Made by a program: the position numbers and the translations under genes
Assembly (NCBI GenBank): GCA_958496175.1
Contig: OY292275.1
Span: 58,853,701-58,917,700 of the forward strand
DNA: 64,000 nucleotides
From: Sisyra terminalis
Taxonomy: Eukaryota; Arthropoda; Insecta; Neuroptera; Sisyridae
Direction of reading: 5' to 3'
The notes under the pieces: generated by a model
What the model saw: the letters and a program-made list of their open reading frames with translations, nothing else
Told to the model about the DNA's origin: nothing
The model's database searches: none
In this document: positions 37,090 to 48,758 of the stretch, piece by piece
How the letters are laid out: each line of letters starts with the position of its first letter
Numbering within the stretch: position 1 is the stretch's first letter

Positions 37090-38310
37090 TCAAAATTATG
37101 TGCTAAGAAAATTTCTAAAAATAAAAAGCTACCATCGATGGTGTGATTTTCTAGCCCGAAGAGTTTAGATTCGTTTTTAAAATAAATTCAATTAATATTT
37201 AATTAAATTAGATCTACTTTTCGGTATAAATTATAAACCTTGGCGAGAAAATTACGTCATAAATCTTGAGGACACGAAAAAAAAATGTAGTAATAGACGA
37301 CCAATTAAAGTGTTATCTATGTATGTAGTGAAGCCCATATAAATCCATTAATGCTAATTTTGCAAATAACTTAAACAAAAATCAAAGTTGTCATTCATGA
37401 ATCGCTTAAATGAGATATTAAATTAACCACTTTAACACCTGAACGACCAAGTTGTGAATACATTTTTTTCCTTCCCCCCCAATATTTGCATCGTTACCTC
37501 TCTGTTATTTTGCTAGTTTGTAACATAACACTGAAGCTCAAAAAACAAGGAAAAGATACCATGAAAGAACAAAAAAAAAAAAAAATAACTAGAATTACAG
37601 TGGATATAATACGTGGGCGAACATTCCGATAAAGCAAATAAACTCGAATCTCAAACACTAGTCGAGCTGGACATCGCAATTTATTCCCTAAAATACCAAC
37701 CGGGGCGAAAAAAAAACCTTTAGATGTATTAATTTTTTCAAATAATTAACTCAAATTAATGAGAAAATCCACGGACATGATGTCAAATTAATTTAAAAAC
37801 CGGTCTTCGGTGAACTCCCCCCCTGAAACTGGAATCGATTGACCAAATATTTGATTGACTAGTCAATTATAATTGATCGATTCAAATCTTGTTTTTTTTT
37901 TATGATGAAAATTTGTGTTTTTTTAGTAATTTTTTCGAGTGGATATTTTCTTGTGCATATTTTCGGTTTTATCTTCTATCGAGTTTGAAAATTGCCTGCA
38001 ATTTATGGTTTACGTGTGTGGGTGGAACGGAACGGATCTTGGTGAAGATAATTGCAAAAAAATGATGAGGAAATGTGGGTAGTTCACGACAAATTTCAAC
38101 GATGGTGAGACGGGAAACTTGCCGTTTTTTTTTTCTTGGTTTTTTTATGGAAGAAACGTGGCTGATGGCGAAACTTTTCAAATTGGATACGAATTTTTAA
38201 GAACTATATGACAATGGAACATTTGTTTACCATAATTAGATGATATAGTTACAATTTTTTACGAGTTGCAACCTTTAATGTAGTGCAGTTTCTAAATAAT
38301 TCTGTACTAG
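37090..38310. other. Mostly unique intron sequence, no gene seen
   Basis: 37440-38180 is somewhat CG-richer, with TTGATTGACTAGTCAATTATAATTGATC (a near palindrome around 37851). No coding signal. Confidence 0.4.
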
Positions 38311-38314
38311 AAAC

Positions 38315-38690
38315 TTTGGAAAATATTTTTCAATAATTTCACTAAGATTAGATAGATTCCAAATGGAGGAAAAATTTAGCTTTTCTATTAAAAAAAATGA
38401 GGAATATAAGTGTTATAAAATAGTCAATAAATTAAATTAATTTGGGAAATATTTTTGAATAATTCGACTAATGATTAGGATGAATTCAAATGGAGGAAAA
38501 ACTGCCTTCTATTATTAAAATATTTGAGAACTATAAGTGTTAGAAAATAGTCGAAAATTAATTATTTGGAAAATATTTTTGAATAGTTCTACTAAGATTA
38601 AGATGAATTTAAATGGAGGGAAAACTGCCCTTTATTATTAAAAAGTTTTAGAAATATAAGTTTTGGAAAAGAGTCGTCAAATTAACTTTC
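38315..38690 (+). repeat. Tandem array, 125-base unit, three copies
   Basis: TGGAAAATATTTTT or TGGGAAATATTTTT at 38318, 38443 and 38568. Each unit holds AAATGGAGG(A/G)AAAA and TATAAGT. Confidence 0.92.
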
Positions 38691-38699
38691 ATTTTTACG

Positions 38700-39200
38700 T
38701 CAATTGAAGGAAAAATTGTAAACACCTGTATGAATCAAAAAAATTGGACAAATTTTGATTTGTTACCTATTTTTTGCTAGAAAGTTTCGACTTCTTTCGA
38801 TGTCATTATAATTTTTTGGAACTATCGTAAATTACATTGCAAAAGCATTAACTAAAGTCAAAAAAATTCAATTCAGTCTTGGCATGGAATGCCATTTTGC
38901 CACCCGGGCTGACCGGAATTTTTTCGTTCCCAATTTTTTTCATTAGTTAAGAAAATTGGCAACAAATTATGTATATTTTTAAATGCTTTATTTATTTAAA
39001 AACGTACTCCTCGTTTTTTTCTCAAAGCATAATCTTTTATGAAGTTATCAATTATTAATGTCCATATGCTGCCCCATTTCCAAGTATTGCCCAGGACCTT
39101 GCCCCCTCCTTTGGTATCCATGACGGTATACTTCCGTAAAAACTTATTTTATTATAGATAAAATCAAAAATTTTTGGAAAATCAAAAAATTTATGAATTG
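38700..39200. other. AT-rich, no feature seen
   Basis: Contains TGCCACCCGGGCTGACCGG near 38896, unexplained; no gene. Confidence 0.4.
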
Positions 39201-39204
39201 TAAC

Positions 39205-39255
39205 CTATTACATTCCATTTTTGTAACCTTCTTATCATCTCACTGTTGTCCACGA
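39205..39255. repeat. Short dispersed repeat shared with the right flank of the hAT element
   Basis: ATTCCATTTTTGTAACCTTC and the next 22 bases recur at 54736-54777, directly beside the hAT right end. CTATTACATT just upstream resembles the hAT left flank CTAATACATT, so this may be a paralogous empty site. Confidence 0.7.
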
Positions 39256-39873
39256 AATACTTTGAAATGATTTATCTTTTCAAATTGGTTTATCAATCAA
39301 TTTTGAACACAAATTTGAATTTTGAAAAAAAAGGAATTATTATATATAATTCATAATGATAAAATGGTGGATCCCTGAATTACTGAAATACATATCTCAT
39401 AAGAAAACGGTCAATAAAAGACCTAGCAATTGATTTGTAGTACATATGGATGATCTAATATACAAATTTTATTAAGCAGAGGACAAAACTACTTCCCACA
39501 AAATGAATGGAGATATAAAAAACTAGGGATAATAAATCCTGGAACCGATATAATCGAAAAACACCTAGTACTTTGCCCGGGTACTTGGTCTCAATAGGTG
39601 AAATAGGGACCCAGGAAACACAATAAGACTTAGAGGCTGTAATATTAGGTCCCAATTAACCTCATCGTGAATAACTCAATTGAATAATAATAATAAAATG
39701 AAGTACTAATTTCCGTATTGGTGAAAATTAAAAGCTATTTTTACGTTGAAAAAAAACCGTTTTGGCTCTTGAGTCGTTTTATTCTTGTACTTCAATTTAT
39801 ATTTATATGCTATCAAAGTATTTGTTGCACTTAAAGCCTTAACTTTCTTGGCAATCATTATATAGTTATTAAC

Positions 39874-42160
39874 TTAACATCTCCTGCAAAGTTAGAAGGC
39901 TGAAGACAGTCTTGTCCTCGTTAAATTTGCATAGTCCTTTATCACAGAATAAACCACATTTTTGGAACCTTTAAAATAATTTTTAATGAAGAGAAGTTAT
40001 AAATTTTGCTGCCATAAATTTTTAGGTTTTTGAAATGAAAAATTCCCAAATTAAATCGCTATAATTTAGCTGATCAAAGAAAGGGTTGAAGAAGAGAACT
40101 AAAAAGATTTGAAGATAAAAATTAAATTTTTAAAGCCTTGAAAGCTTCAACCATAAAGCTCTTTTATATGTAATCTCAAAGTTTATCATATTTTCAATTT
40201 ATTTGTAAAAGAAAATATCTGTTGCAGTTTACTTTATATACGATGTTGAACTTTTACCCTTTAATATTTAAAAAAGCACTATACATTTTTTTCTTAGAAA
40301 TGTAGAAATTTCAAATCGTTGAAGTCATTGTCAAAAGTATTCATATCTTTTTGATCTTTTTCTACGTTTATTGTGCTTTTAGAGCTGAGATTAACTTTGA
40401 AGTTTTTCTAACTTTTATTTTATAAATTTTCAATCATTTTTCTGGAGTAGTTACAAAAGAAAATTCAAGAAAATTTATCAGTTGAAGTCCTTTCTCATCT
40501 AAAGACAACAACAGCTTTGTGCCTATAAGTTTTGTACAAATTGATGGTGAAATTCTTAAGGACAATCCTATATTTTAAATGGCTTAGCTTAGCTCAAAGA
40601 ATTTTTAAAATATTTGGTTTTTAATTTAAGAATTTGAAAAACACTTTTATCTCAATGCACTTAAAATTATATTTATATGTTATATTAACATCTCCTGCAA
40701 AGTTCAAAGGCTGAAGACAGCCTTGTTCTCGTTAAATTTGCATAGTCCTTTATCTCAGAATAAACCACATTTTTGGAACCTTTAAAATAATTTTTAATGA
40801 AGAGAAATTATAAATTTTGCTGCCATAAACTTTTAGGTTTTTGAAATGATAAATTCCCAAGTTAAATAATTATAATTTAGCGGATCAAGGAAAGGGTTAA
40901 AGAAATGAACTAGAAAAATTTGATGATAACAATGAAATTTTTAAAGCCTTGAAAGCTTCAACCATAAAGCTCTTTAATATGTAATCTTAAAGTTTATAAA
41001 ATTTTCAATTTATTTGTAAGAGAAAATATCTGTCGCTTTCTGGCACTTTGATGCTCAATTTCATCCCTTAAACGTGGTTTGTTTTCGGAAAAATTTGCAC
41101 AGCATGTACAGATAGACGTATACTTTTGATTGGCATCCTTAATTTTTTTTTTTGAAATTTGACGATTTTCGTGAAAAATCAACAATGGTTAACCTCATTT
41201 TTTTTTGACGAAAAATTTTTTTGTTTCGATTTCGAAAAAGATCGTTATATTATCATTAAGTAAATTGTTCCAAACCTGAAACTGTATTTAGTTCGAATAT
41301 CATCCCTTATTTAAAGATGTTTCATGCAATTGAAGTTAAGATGCTTTTCTATGATTTCTTCTCCCACTTTGATGGTCGATTTCATCCCTTAAAATGGCTT
41401 TGTTTTCGGAAAAATTTGCTCAGCATGTTCAGATAGACGTATACTTTCGATTGCCATCCTTAATTTTTTTTTTTAAATTTGACGATTTTCATGAAAAATC
41501 AACGATGGTAACCCTCGATTTTTTTGACGAAAATTTTTTTTGTTTCGATTTCGAAAAAGATTATAACATTATCGTTTGATACATTGTTGCGAACCCGAAA
41601 CTGTATTTGGTTAGAATATCATCCCTTATTTAACGATGTTACATGCGATTGAAATTTAGATGCTTTTCTATAATTTCTTCTGCCACTTTGATGGTCGATT
41701 TCATCCCCTAAACGGGCTTTGTTTTCGGAAAAAATTGCACAGCATGTACGGGTGGGCGTATATTTTTTTTATGTATAATTTTGTACTTTTGCCCTATAAT
41801 ATTTAAAAAATAAGTTCACTATAAATTTTTGTTCTTAGAAACGTAAAAATTGTGTATAGTAAAAGACAAAGTTTTTCGTTAGCATTCATAATTATTTTTT
41901 TTATATTTATTGTGCTTTTAGAGCTTGTATTATCATTGGAGTTCTACCTTTTACTTAATTAATTTTTAACAATTTTTCTGTGGTAATTAGAAACAAAAAT
42001 CTTCTTTCTCATCTAAAGACAACAATAGTTTTGTGCTTATAAATTTTGTAAAAATTGATAGGGAAACTTTTAAAGACAATCTTATATTTCAAATAGCTTA
42101 GCCAATAAGTTTTGGTTTTCAAATTAAGAATTTGAAAAACTTTAATCTCAATTCTTTCGC
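39874..42160 (+). repeat. Composite tandem duplication (about 811-base unit) split by a nested array
   Basis: Unit 1 starts TTAACATCTCCTGCAAAG at 39874 and unit 2 at 40685. The first 345 bases are very similar in both. The rest of unit 1 (about 40240-40660) matches 41775-42150, so unit 2 is interrupted between about 41034 and 41770 by the 320-base array listed next. Confidence 0.85.
41034..41770 (+). repeat. Nested tandem array, 320-base unit, about 2.3 copies
   Basis: TTTCATCCC at 41059, 41379 and 41699, exactly 320 apart. Each copy has TTTGTTTTCGGAAAAA and an AGCATGTACAG/AGCATGTTCAG block. It sits inside unit 2 of the 811-base duplication. Confidence 0.9.
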
Positions 42161-42199
42161 ATAATTTCACCATCCAAACTTCCATCAACTTTCTCGCCT

Positions 42200-42840
42200 A
42201 TCTGCCATTCGTACCTGGTTACTGCACTATTCCTAGTAAAACCTCCGTTTTTCGATCTTCACACACAAATTATCCTACGACCAAACATTAGACCATAAAT
42301 ATATAGTTGCAGTAGGCAAGCGATAGGTTGGTAGGTACGTGTGCCATAAAGAACTCAATGCAATTTTCTTGTTTCGAAGAACCGAGTTTTGTCTTATACG
42401 TTTAGACATTGCAAGTATTAGAGACATCGTCAGCTGAAGAATGTGGTTATCCTCGAGTGGGAGGGCATAAAATTGTTACTATTAGGCATATTTATTTATT
42501 TTACATTACAGTGAACAGCACTCCCTCGGGCTCTGGGTCTTGCATTGCCACTCTGCATATTATTAGTACCAATGCAAAATCTATATGACCAAAGTCTCGA
42601 GAGTACTATCCATTATTATTTCCAATAGTAAAACATTTAATTTCGGTATAAAACATGAACTTATTTCAGCTTTTTTTTAAAATGCAATTTGATTTTTTTT
42701 CTTTTTGATTTTCCCGGTTTGTTACGGTAGAAGTCGACGTCATCATTTCATTGCGTTATTGCGGTTGTATTGCCGTTGTTGTGTTGTTGTTGTCATTGTT
42801 GTTGATTTATGAGAATGTTCTGAATAACATTTATCAGGGG
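42200..42840. promoter_or_regulatory. Unique block, candidate enhancer
   Basis: Contains GTCAGCTGAAG (E-box), ATGTGGTTATCC (Runx-like), GTCGACGTCATCAT near 42733 and a GTTGTTGTGTTGTTGTTG run. Non-repetitive and CG-richer than the flanks. Confidence 0.3.
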
Positions 42841-42851
42841 CTCATAAATAG

Positions 42852-42960
42852 CTGAACGCGCGCCCGCTGGGGGGCCCACTGTGCTGCTGTTGCCGCCGCC
42901 CCCGGGGGCCTTCTTGCCATCGCTCGGCTCCAGGGCCCATTTCTACCCCCACATACGTTT
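42852..42960. other. Local GC island in an AT-rich intron
   Basis: A sharp GC peak: GCGCGCCCGCTGGGGGGCCC, then GCCGCCGCCCCCGGGGGCC, then GCTCGGCTCCAGGGCCC. The + frame from 42881 reads Leu/Pro-rich and then runs into Lys-rich AT sequence. No acceptor/donor pair gives a convincing exon. Confidence 0.55.
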
Positions 42961-43099
42961 TAATGCCGAAAAAAAGAACGTCTCTCTTTATAAACAGAAG
43001 AAGAAAAAAAAACAAATCATCAAAAAATGTTGTGTCATTTTTTTCTTTGAAACTCTCTTTTTGGTTTTGGGTTCTATTGAGACAAGTCTGCTATGACTA

Positions 43100-43640
43100 A
43101 TCGACTACTTAGCGATATTTTAAATTAATTACCGCTTACACTATGTAATTCTATTCACGGGATATTTATTACAATATGTACGGTTTCATTTTTGAAAAAC
43201 GCGCCGTTTTGCAGGCCAGCATATCAACGCACAGCCTACGTGATATTTTACTATTTCCTCTAGATATTCTCATATCATAACTTGATTAATAGCGAATGTG
43301 ATTTCGATCGATTTAGAGCAAAATAACGAAATTTACTGTTGAATTTTTTTTTTTTTTTTTGGTGTATGATTAATTTTATGCTATCTAGGCTTTTAACGAG
43401 ACGAATATTACGTTTCTTTGGCGTGTGTATGTTCGTTTTGGTGGAGTCAAAAAGAAAGCCACCAATTTCCCATTTACACAATGTAGGCCCCAATTAAATC
43501 AGCCCGCCGGGTCTTGATCGTTGAGAAATGTTATTTGATTAATGGGCCGGAAACTTTATTATTAATGAACGTTTAAAATATAATATCATGTGTGCATGAT
43601 TTGAATATTATTACGATTATTAATGGTCGAAACGATTATC
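43100..43640. promoter_or_regulatory. Unique block, candidate enhancer with homeodomain-type sites
   Basis: CCCCAATTAAATCAGCCCGC, TTTGATTAATGGGCCGG and TTATTATTAATGAACG cluster at 43488-43575. No coding signal. Confidence 0.3.
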
Positions 43641-44016
43641 GAGTAAAATCAAACGAATATTGGCAATTTTTTTTTTTTTTTGGCAATTTCGTGACTATTT
43701 TTGTAGACTGGAGATATCGGGTTCCACTTATTGTTTGTTTCGGTGAAAACCTCAATATTTTTAGCCTAAATTTGGAACAGATTAAAGAAATTGGCTGATT
43801 TTTAACTTTTTATTTTTCATACGGAAAATTTAGCAAAATTAATGAAACTTCCATAATATTAATGTGTGGAAAAAAGGTCTTATTAGTATTCCCGTATTAT
43901 TAGGGAAGAATTTTAAAGATTATTAAGATATTAAAGATTTTTTCGCTGCCTTTGAACAGTTGTACTGTTTATACAATATAAGAAATGTATTGTGAATTTA
44001 TTTATGTAATGTTAAT

Positions 44017-44225
44017 TACAGAAGTAAACTATAATCATAAATTGGGACAAAAGTTTAAACAAATGAATTGCCCAGATACCTATTTTGTTTGCCAAATAAT
44101 CTTCATCTCCGTACTGCTATGTGATGAGTCACATTTGGCAATCGAAATACGTATTTGGGCAATAAGTCGGTAGTTCATTTGTTTGTTCTTTTGTTCAAAT
44201 TTTATATTTAAAGCTTACTTCTGTA
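44017..44225. repeat. Fold-back element, about 65-80-base arms
   Basis: TACAGAAGTAAACTATA... (from 44017) pairs imperfectly with a right arm (about 44146-44225) ending AAGCTTACTTCTGTA. Confidence 0.7.
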
Positions 44226-44690
44226 AACTATATTACATAATTCAGGCAACAATATGTTTCATATATCGTATAAAGAAGGAAAAATTATTTTAAAACATGC
44301 AAATATGAAAAAATTCCATACCGTTTAAATCCTTGCATTGATCTAAGAAGATTTCTCATTAAAAAGCTTAAAAAAAGTAAGTGTGTTTAAAAAACAAACT
44401 TAAGCATAGACTTCCCAAATTTTATCGTTTTTCTCCCTTAATATTCAAAGATTAGGGCTGATTTTTTTTTCTTTAGAATGTCGCTTCTTAATACCATAAC
44501 TATGATAAATCGTCCGAATAAATAATCCTTTAATCATACAAAATGGCGCAAAATTTGTCACCCGTTGTTCTTAGACTGTATTTTTCTAAATAAATGGAAA
44601 ACTTAAGTTTTGCTTTTTCTTTTGTTATTAAGTAAAAAAGTGATATTGGCCAAGTGATCGCCGCTAGAATTTATGTATACATGAAGCCCG
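44226..44690. other. AT-rich, no feature seen
   Basis: No open frame or repeat noted. Confidence 0.45.
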
Positions 44691-46140
44691 ATTTACGGCA
44701 ATTTTCATCTCCCTTGTCTAGAGACGCAAACGATACATCGATTTTTCCTAACATCGATTTATCGTTCCCAAAATCGATGTTTTAATATAAACTTTGCAAC
44801 CCAAAACACACCGATGGTATATCATTTTTTATGAGCAATTAGTATAAACATATTTAAATGATGATAACACCCATCGAAAGAAAATGGATAAATCGTTCGT
44901 AGACTTCGATGTTACATGCATCCCTACCTTTATCAGAACTTCCGGTGATTAGTTCTCTTTGAGGACTTCCGGAGTTTTCGAATAATCGAACTTTAAACAT
45001 TGATATAATTTTTAGATTTATCTTGTTTATTTTGGAATTTTGTAACTAACGAACACATAAATATATAGAAATGAACTATTTAGATTCTAAAAAGAAATTT
45101 AATGCTCTACAAAAAAGATATCTTAACTTTTTTACATAAAATCACTTTTTCAAAAGTTATTCACAATTAAAGTTGAAGGAAAAATTAAATTATTGTTTTT
45201 TTCGTTGTTGAACCAATTTTGAAAAAGTTATTGTATCTAGAAACTTTAAGAAATCTTTTTTGTAGAGCATTAAATTCCTTTTAAGAATCTATATTGTTCA
45301 TTTCTATATATTTATTTGTTCGTTAGTTACAAAATTCCAAAATAAAGAAGATAAATCTAAAAATTATAACAATGTTTAAAGCTTCATTATTCCAAAACGG
45401 CGTGTCTGACAAAAATGTTCATAGAGATGTTTTTGGTAGGGAATTATTAATATATAAATTTTTATATTATATTATATAATTAATATATAAATTAATTTTC
45501 TATAAATATATATGCAGATAATTTTTTTGACTTTGATAGTTCGACAGCATTGTCGTAAAAATCAAAGCACAAATAAAAAATCAAATTAAAGATGATGGAC
45601 CTTTTACTATTGATATTAAGGGCTCAAACCTTCCCGATATTTTTTGTTTTGTCACCTTGAACAATATTTTTGATATACTTTTCCAAAAAAAAAAAAAAAA
45701 AAATAGTCGTTTTTTTTGGTCCAGTCTAATATTGATATTTTTTAAGACCAAGTTGCATCCCTGCTTTTGCCAGAACTTTCGGTGACAAGTTCCCGTATTC
45801 CTTCCGGATATTTTGTTTGAGGACTTCCGGACTTTTAAGGTTGTTGTCATAGATTTGTGACTTAAAGAAACTCCACACAGATTGTAAACTAATGGTAGAT
45901 TTAGTTGTAATCTATTGACGATTAATTATGATTTATTTATTCTTTAAGAAATATTCTATATTAATTTAATAAAATGGTGGTTAAAACCATCGAAAAATAA
46001 TCAATATATCGTTTATAAACTTCGATTTAATATCGATATTTTTTATGAGCAACGTTGCATCCCTTCTTTTGCCAGAACTTTCGGTGAAAGATTCTCGCAT
46101 TCCTTACGGATATTCTTTTTGAGGATTTCCAGTGGGATTC
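44690..46140. repeat. Three copies of a dispersed module with ACTTTCGGTGA and GAGGACTTCCGG
   Basis: The module 'GCATCCCT ... CCAGAACTTTCGGTGA ... TTTGAGGACTTCCGG' occurs near 44917-44975, 45748-45836 and 46050-46135. Copies 1 and 3 are also preceded by TCGTTYRTARACTTCGAT. The fold-back 44979-45393 and a family end at 45590-45730 lie between copies 1 and 2. Confidence 0.75.
44979..45393. repeat. Long fold-back, about 165-base arms
   Basis: The left arm (about 44979-45152) pairs with about 45231-45393. Matching landmarks are GGAATTTTGTAACTAACGAA/TTCGTTAGTTACAAAATTCC and AATGCTCTACAAAAAAGAT/ATCTTTTTTGTAGAGCATT. Same family as the hairpin at 48.8-49.5 kb. Confidence 0.88.
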
Positions 46141-46199
46141 CAGTGAATTATGTCTTAAGGAACTTGCAAAAGTTATAGCATTTTCCGATAGGGTAAGGA

Positions 46200-46555
46200 C
46201 TTATGTACCACGTTGTATAAATCAAATTTTGATCTATTTAGGTTTGAAAATTCTCGTTGTTTTTAAAGAGCAAAAGATAAGGGATGTTAATAGTCGCAGG
46301 AAAATTAAGCTGTTATGTTATATTTGTTCCAAATTATTAAATAGATTCATTAACTGTTTTTTATTTATTTTTTATGAAAGTAAAGGGATTTATCGTTGCA
46401 AAAGAGATTGGTAGCGTTAACAGCAGCGAAAATCATGTTTTCAAACAAAGCAAAAAAACTTTTGAAGCGCACACGAATGAGTTGCATGTAAAGACTATGC
46501 AAAAGTGCACTCATACACATTACACACATATTTATTTATTTATTATTAGCATTTG
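46200..46555. other. AT-rich, no gene seen
   Basis: Two overlapping 60-codon frames without any motif. Confidence 0.4.
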
Positions 46556-46559
46556 AATG

Positions 46560-46830
46560 CAGTTGTTGTGTTCGGGGGCGTAGCGCAGCGCAGCGCAAAA
46601 CCTGTAACGTTATAACTCTTTATGTCACTCGTTCGATAATTTCTCAGACGCTTTTTCACGCGTGCGAAAAGTAAAATTCGCACCAATCCATTCCCGGATT
46701 TCCATTCACATTCGTTTCATGCTTGCCGCCGTAGCCAATACAAATTACCATTATTGATCGATTATCGATCTCGGCGTATAAGTAATCGATTTATGGGAAA
46801 ACAATAAATATGTTTATAAACGAGGTGTCG
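46560..46830. promoter_or_regulatory. Unique CG-rich block, candidate enhancer or boundary
   Basis: GGGGCGTAGCGCAGCGCAGCGC, TTTTTCACGCGTGCGAAAAG (an imperfect palindrome) and ATTGATCGATTATCGATCTC lie within 200 bases. Clustered CGATA-type sites resemble insect boundary-factor sites. That is inference only. Confidence 0.35.
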
Positions 46831-48020
46831 ACGTACATTCGTTTAAAACGCGGTGCATTTTTTTTTTCCTCCAGCTTGTTCAATTGCACTCCCTTGACTA
46901 CCACCAACCTGACTTTATTTCCGTTCGACCACAAACTATATAGACAAAGCTCAAAGCATAGTTTTCTTAGGTATTAACTATATGTTATTCCATTCTAGCA
47001 AACCGAATCCATTGCTTGCAATCCATTCCATCAAAAAATCTTAAACTCGAACCAACGAGCAAAGGAGAGAATTTACTTTTCGTTTTCCTCTTTGAAATTT
47101 TTTTTTCCCGTTTTAAAAAACAAGAACATGACATGAACATTTCTTGTATATACTTAAACGCCTACATTTTCAATGTTTCATTGATACAAACGATATATTT
47201 TATTACGTCTTTACTTTGTCTTAAATAAATAAAATATTTAATATATCTCTCCTCGTGGTTAAAAGTACCTATGAAGTCTTTTTTTTTTCTCAACAGAAAA
47301 ATTAAATTGTAACAAATAAAACAATGTGTTCGATTCAACCGCGTGTTTAACACAATTTCCCTATTGATCCTATATGTTTTTCTAGCTTAAAAATTCTTTA
47401 GATTTCAACATCTCAATTCAGACCCTTGACTTCCACAAAAAAAATCTTTTAACATACGAAAAAAATCGTTTTTTTTTCTTGAGAAAATTCATCGAATAAA
47501 ATCGTTATGTCCCAATACTTTTATTGGGCTATTTGCTTTCGAAATCGGCTATTTCGTTAAATGTGTGATAATGAATTTTGCATCCTGTTTGTCGAATAAA
47601 AAAAAGGCCTAAACTAGGACGCAAGCAAGTAAGACGTCATCGCTTTCAAGAGCAAATCGAGCCAAACAGTAATTACCATAAGAATAAGTTTGAACAAAAT
47701 ATAATTAATGAAATATTCTTTGACAAAAAAAAAAAATAATGTTAGGTGTATGCTTGGATTGCTTCATGTTTATTCATAAGGAAAACGTTCAACGGAAATT
47801 TCAAAGGAAAATTTAACATATTTTTTTTTGAGATAAGAATAAATTTATATGTTAATCTCAATATTTGTGGTTTCAATTTCGGTTTAAAATCCAAATAATG
47901 GTCCATCCCTTTATTTATTGGAATAAGGTTTAAGAGTTCAGTGGGGAATTGTCATAATAAAAGGGATTTCCCTATGCTTATATTTTGGGCTTTGCTGATA
48001 TTTTTAATTTTTTTTACTCG
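46831..48020. other. Mostly unique AT-rich intron, no gene seen
   Basis: Short frames on both strands (47016-47228, 47162-47353) show no motif. Confidence 0.4.
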
Positions 48021-48024
48021 ATAT

Positions 48025-48374
48025 TAATGGATAATAATATATATATAAATATATATGTCTTTGAGACTCAATTAAAAAATTACTTTATTACGACACGTTT
48101 CAACAGTTTTTGACTGTCATTATCAGGTAATAATTAAATCCAAAAATTTAAATCCAAGTTCCAAAGAAAATTATTAATTATAATAATTAATAGTTACAAT
48201 AATTTTTGGCACATTACGGGGATCTTAATTTTATAATAAAAATTATAGTAAAATTATTAATTTAATTTTATTATAAAATTATTACCTGATGATGACAGTC
48301 AAAAACTGTTGAAACGTGTCGTAATAAAGTAATTTTTTAATTGAGTCTCAAAGACATATATTATTATCCATTAA
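48025..48374. repeat. Fold-back element, about 100-base arms, with CTGATGA...GAAAC core
   Basis: Left arm 48025-48134 and right arm 48279-48374; ends TAATGGATAATAATAT / ATATTATTATCCATTA. The right arm has CTGATGA (48286), ACAGT/ACTGT pairing (48295-48299 with 48305-48309) and GAAAC (48311). A solo copy of the right arm is at 26130-26224. Confidence 0.85.
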
Positions 48375-48758
48375 GTTATTGTGACTCGGAAATAAATAAA
48401 ATACTTATCAATGTTAAAATTACTCAATATATTTGATTACAATTTTTACGGGATGGAGTCTCTATCGATGTTATAATCATATTCTACTCTCGATTATTTT
48501 TAAATGACTAAATTTGCTCCGAAATTCCCAATTGTTGATGACTGTAGTATTGTTCCACGTGGAATATTTCAAAAAATGCGTTTGTTAAAATTTCATTACG
48601 ATGAAAGTATACAATATCTATTGCCAGTTGGTTGCGATCACGTTTAACTTTTTCGATTTACACTGCATTTAAGTGGTTTAAATTTATGCAACTTTACGAT
48701 TTTTTTACTCCGTTAATAAACTCCAAATCGATTTGTAGTTTTATAGAGGAAATTTTTT

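Noticed and set aside
42881..43096. Pro/Leu-rich frame in the GC island as a KLF cassette exon
   Set aside because: No acceptor/donor pair gives a phase-compatible exon, and the frame continues into Lys-rich AT sequence.
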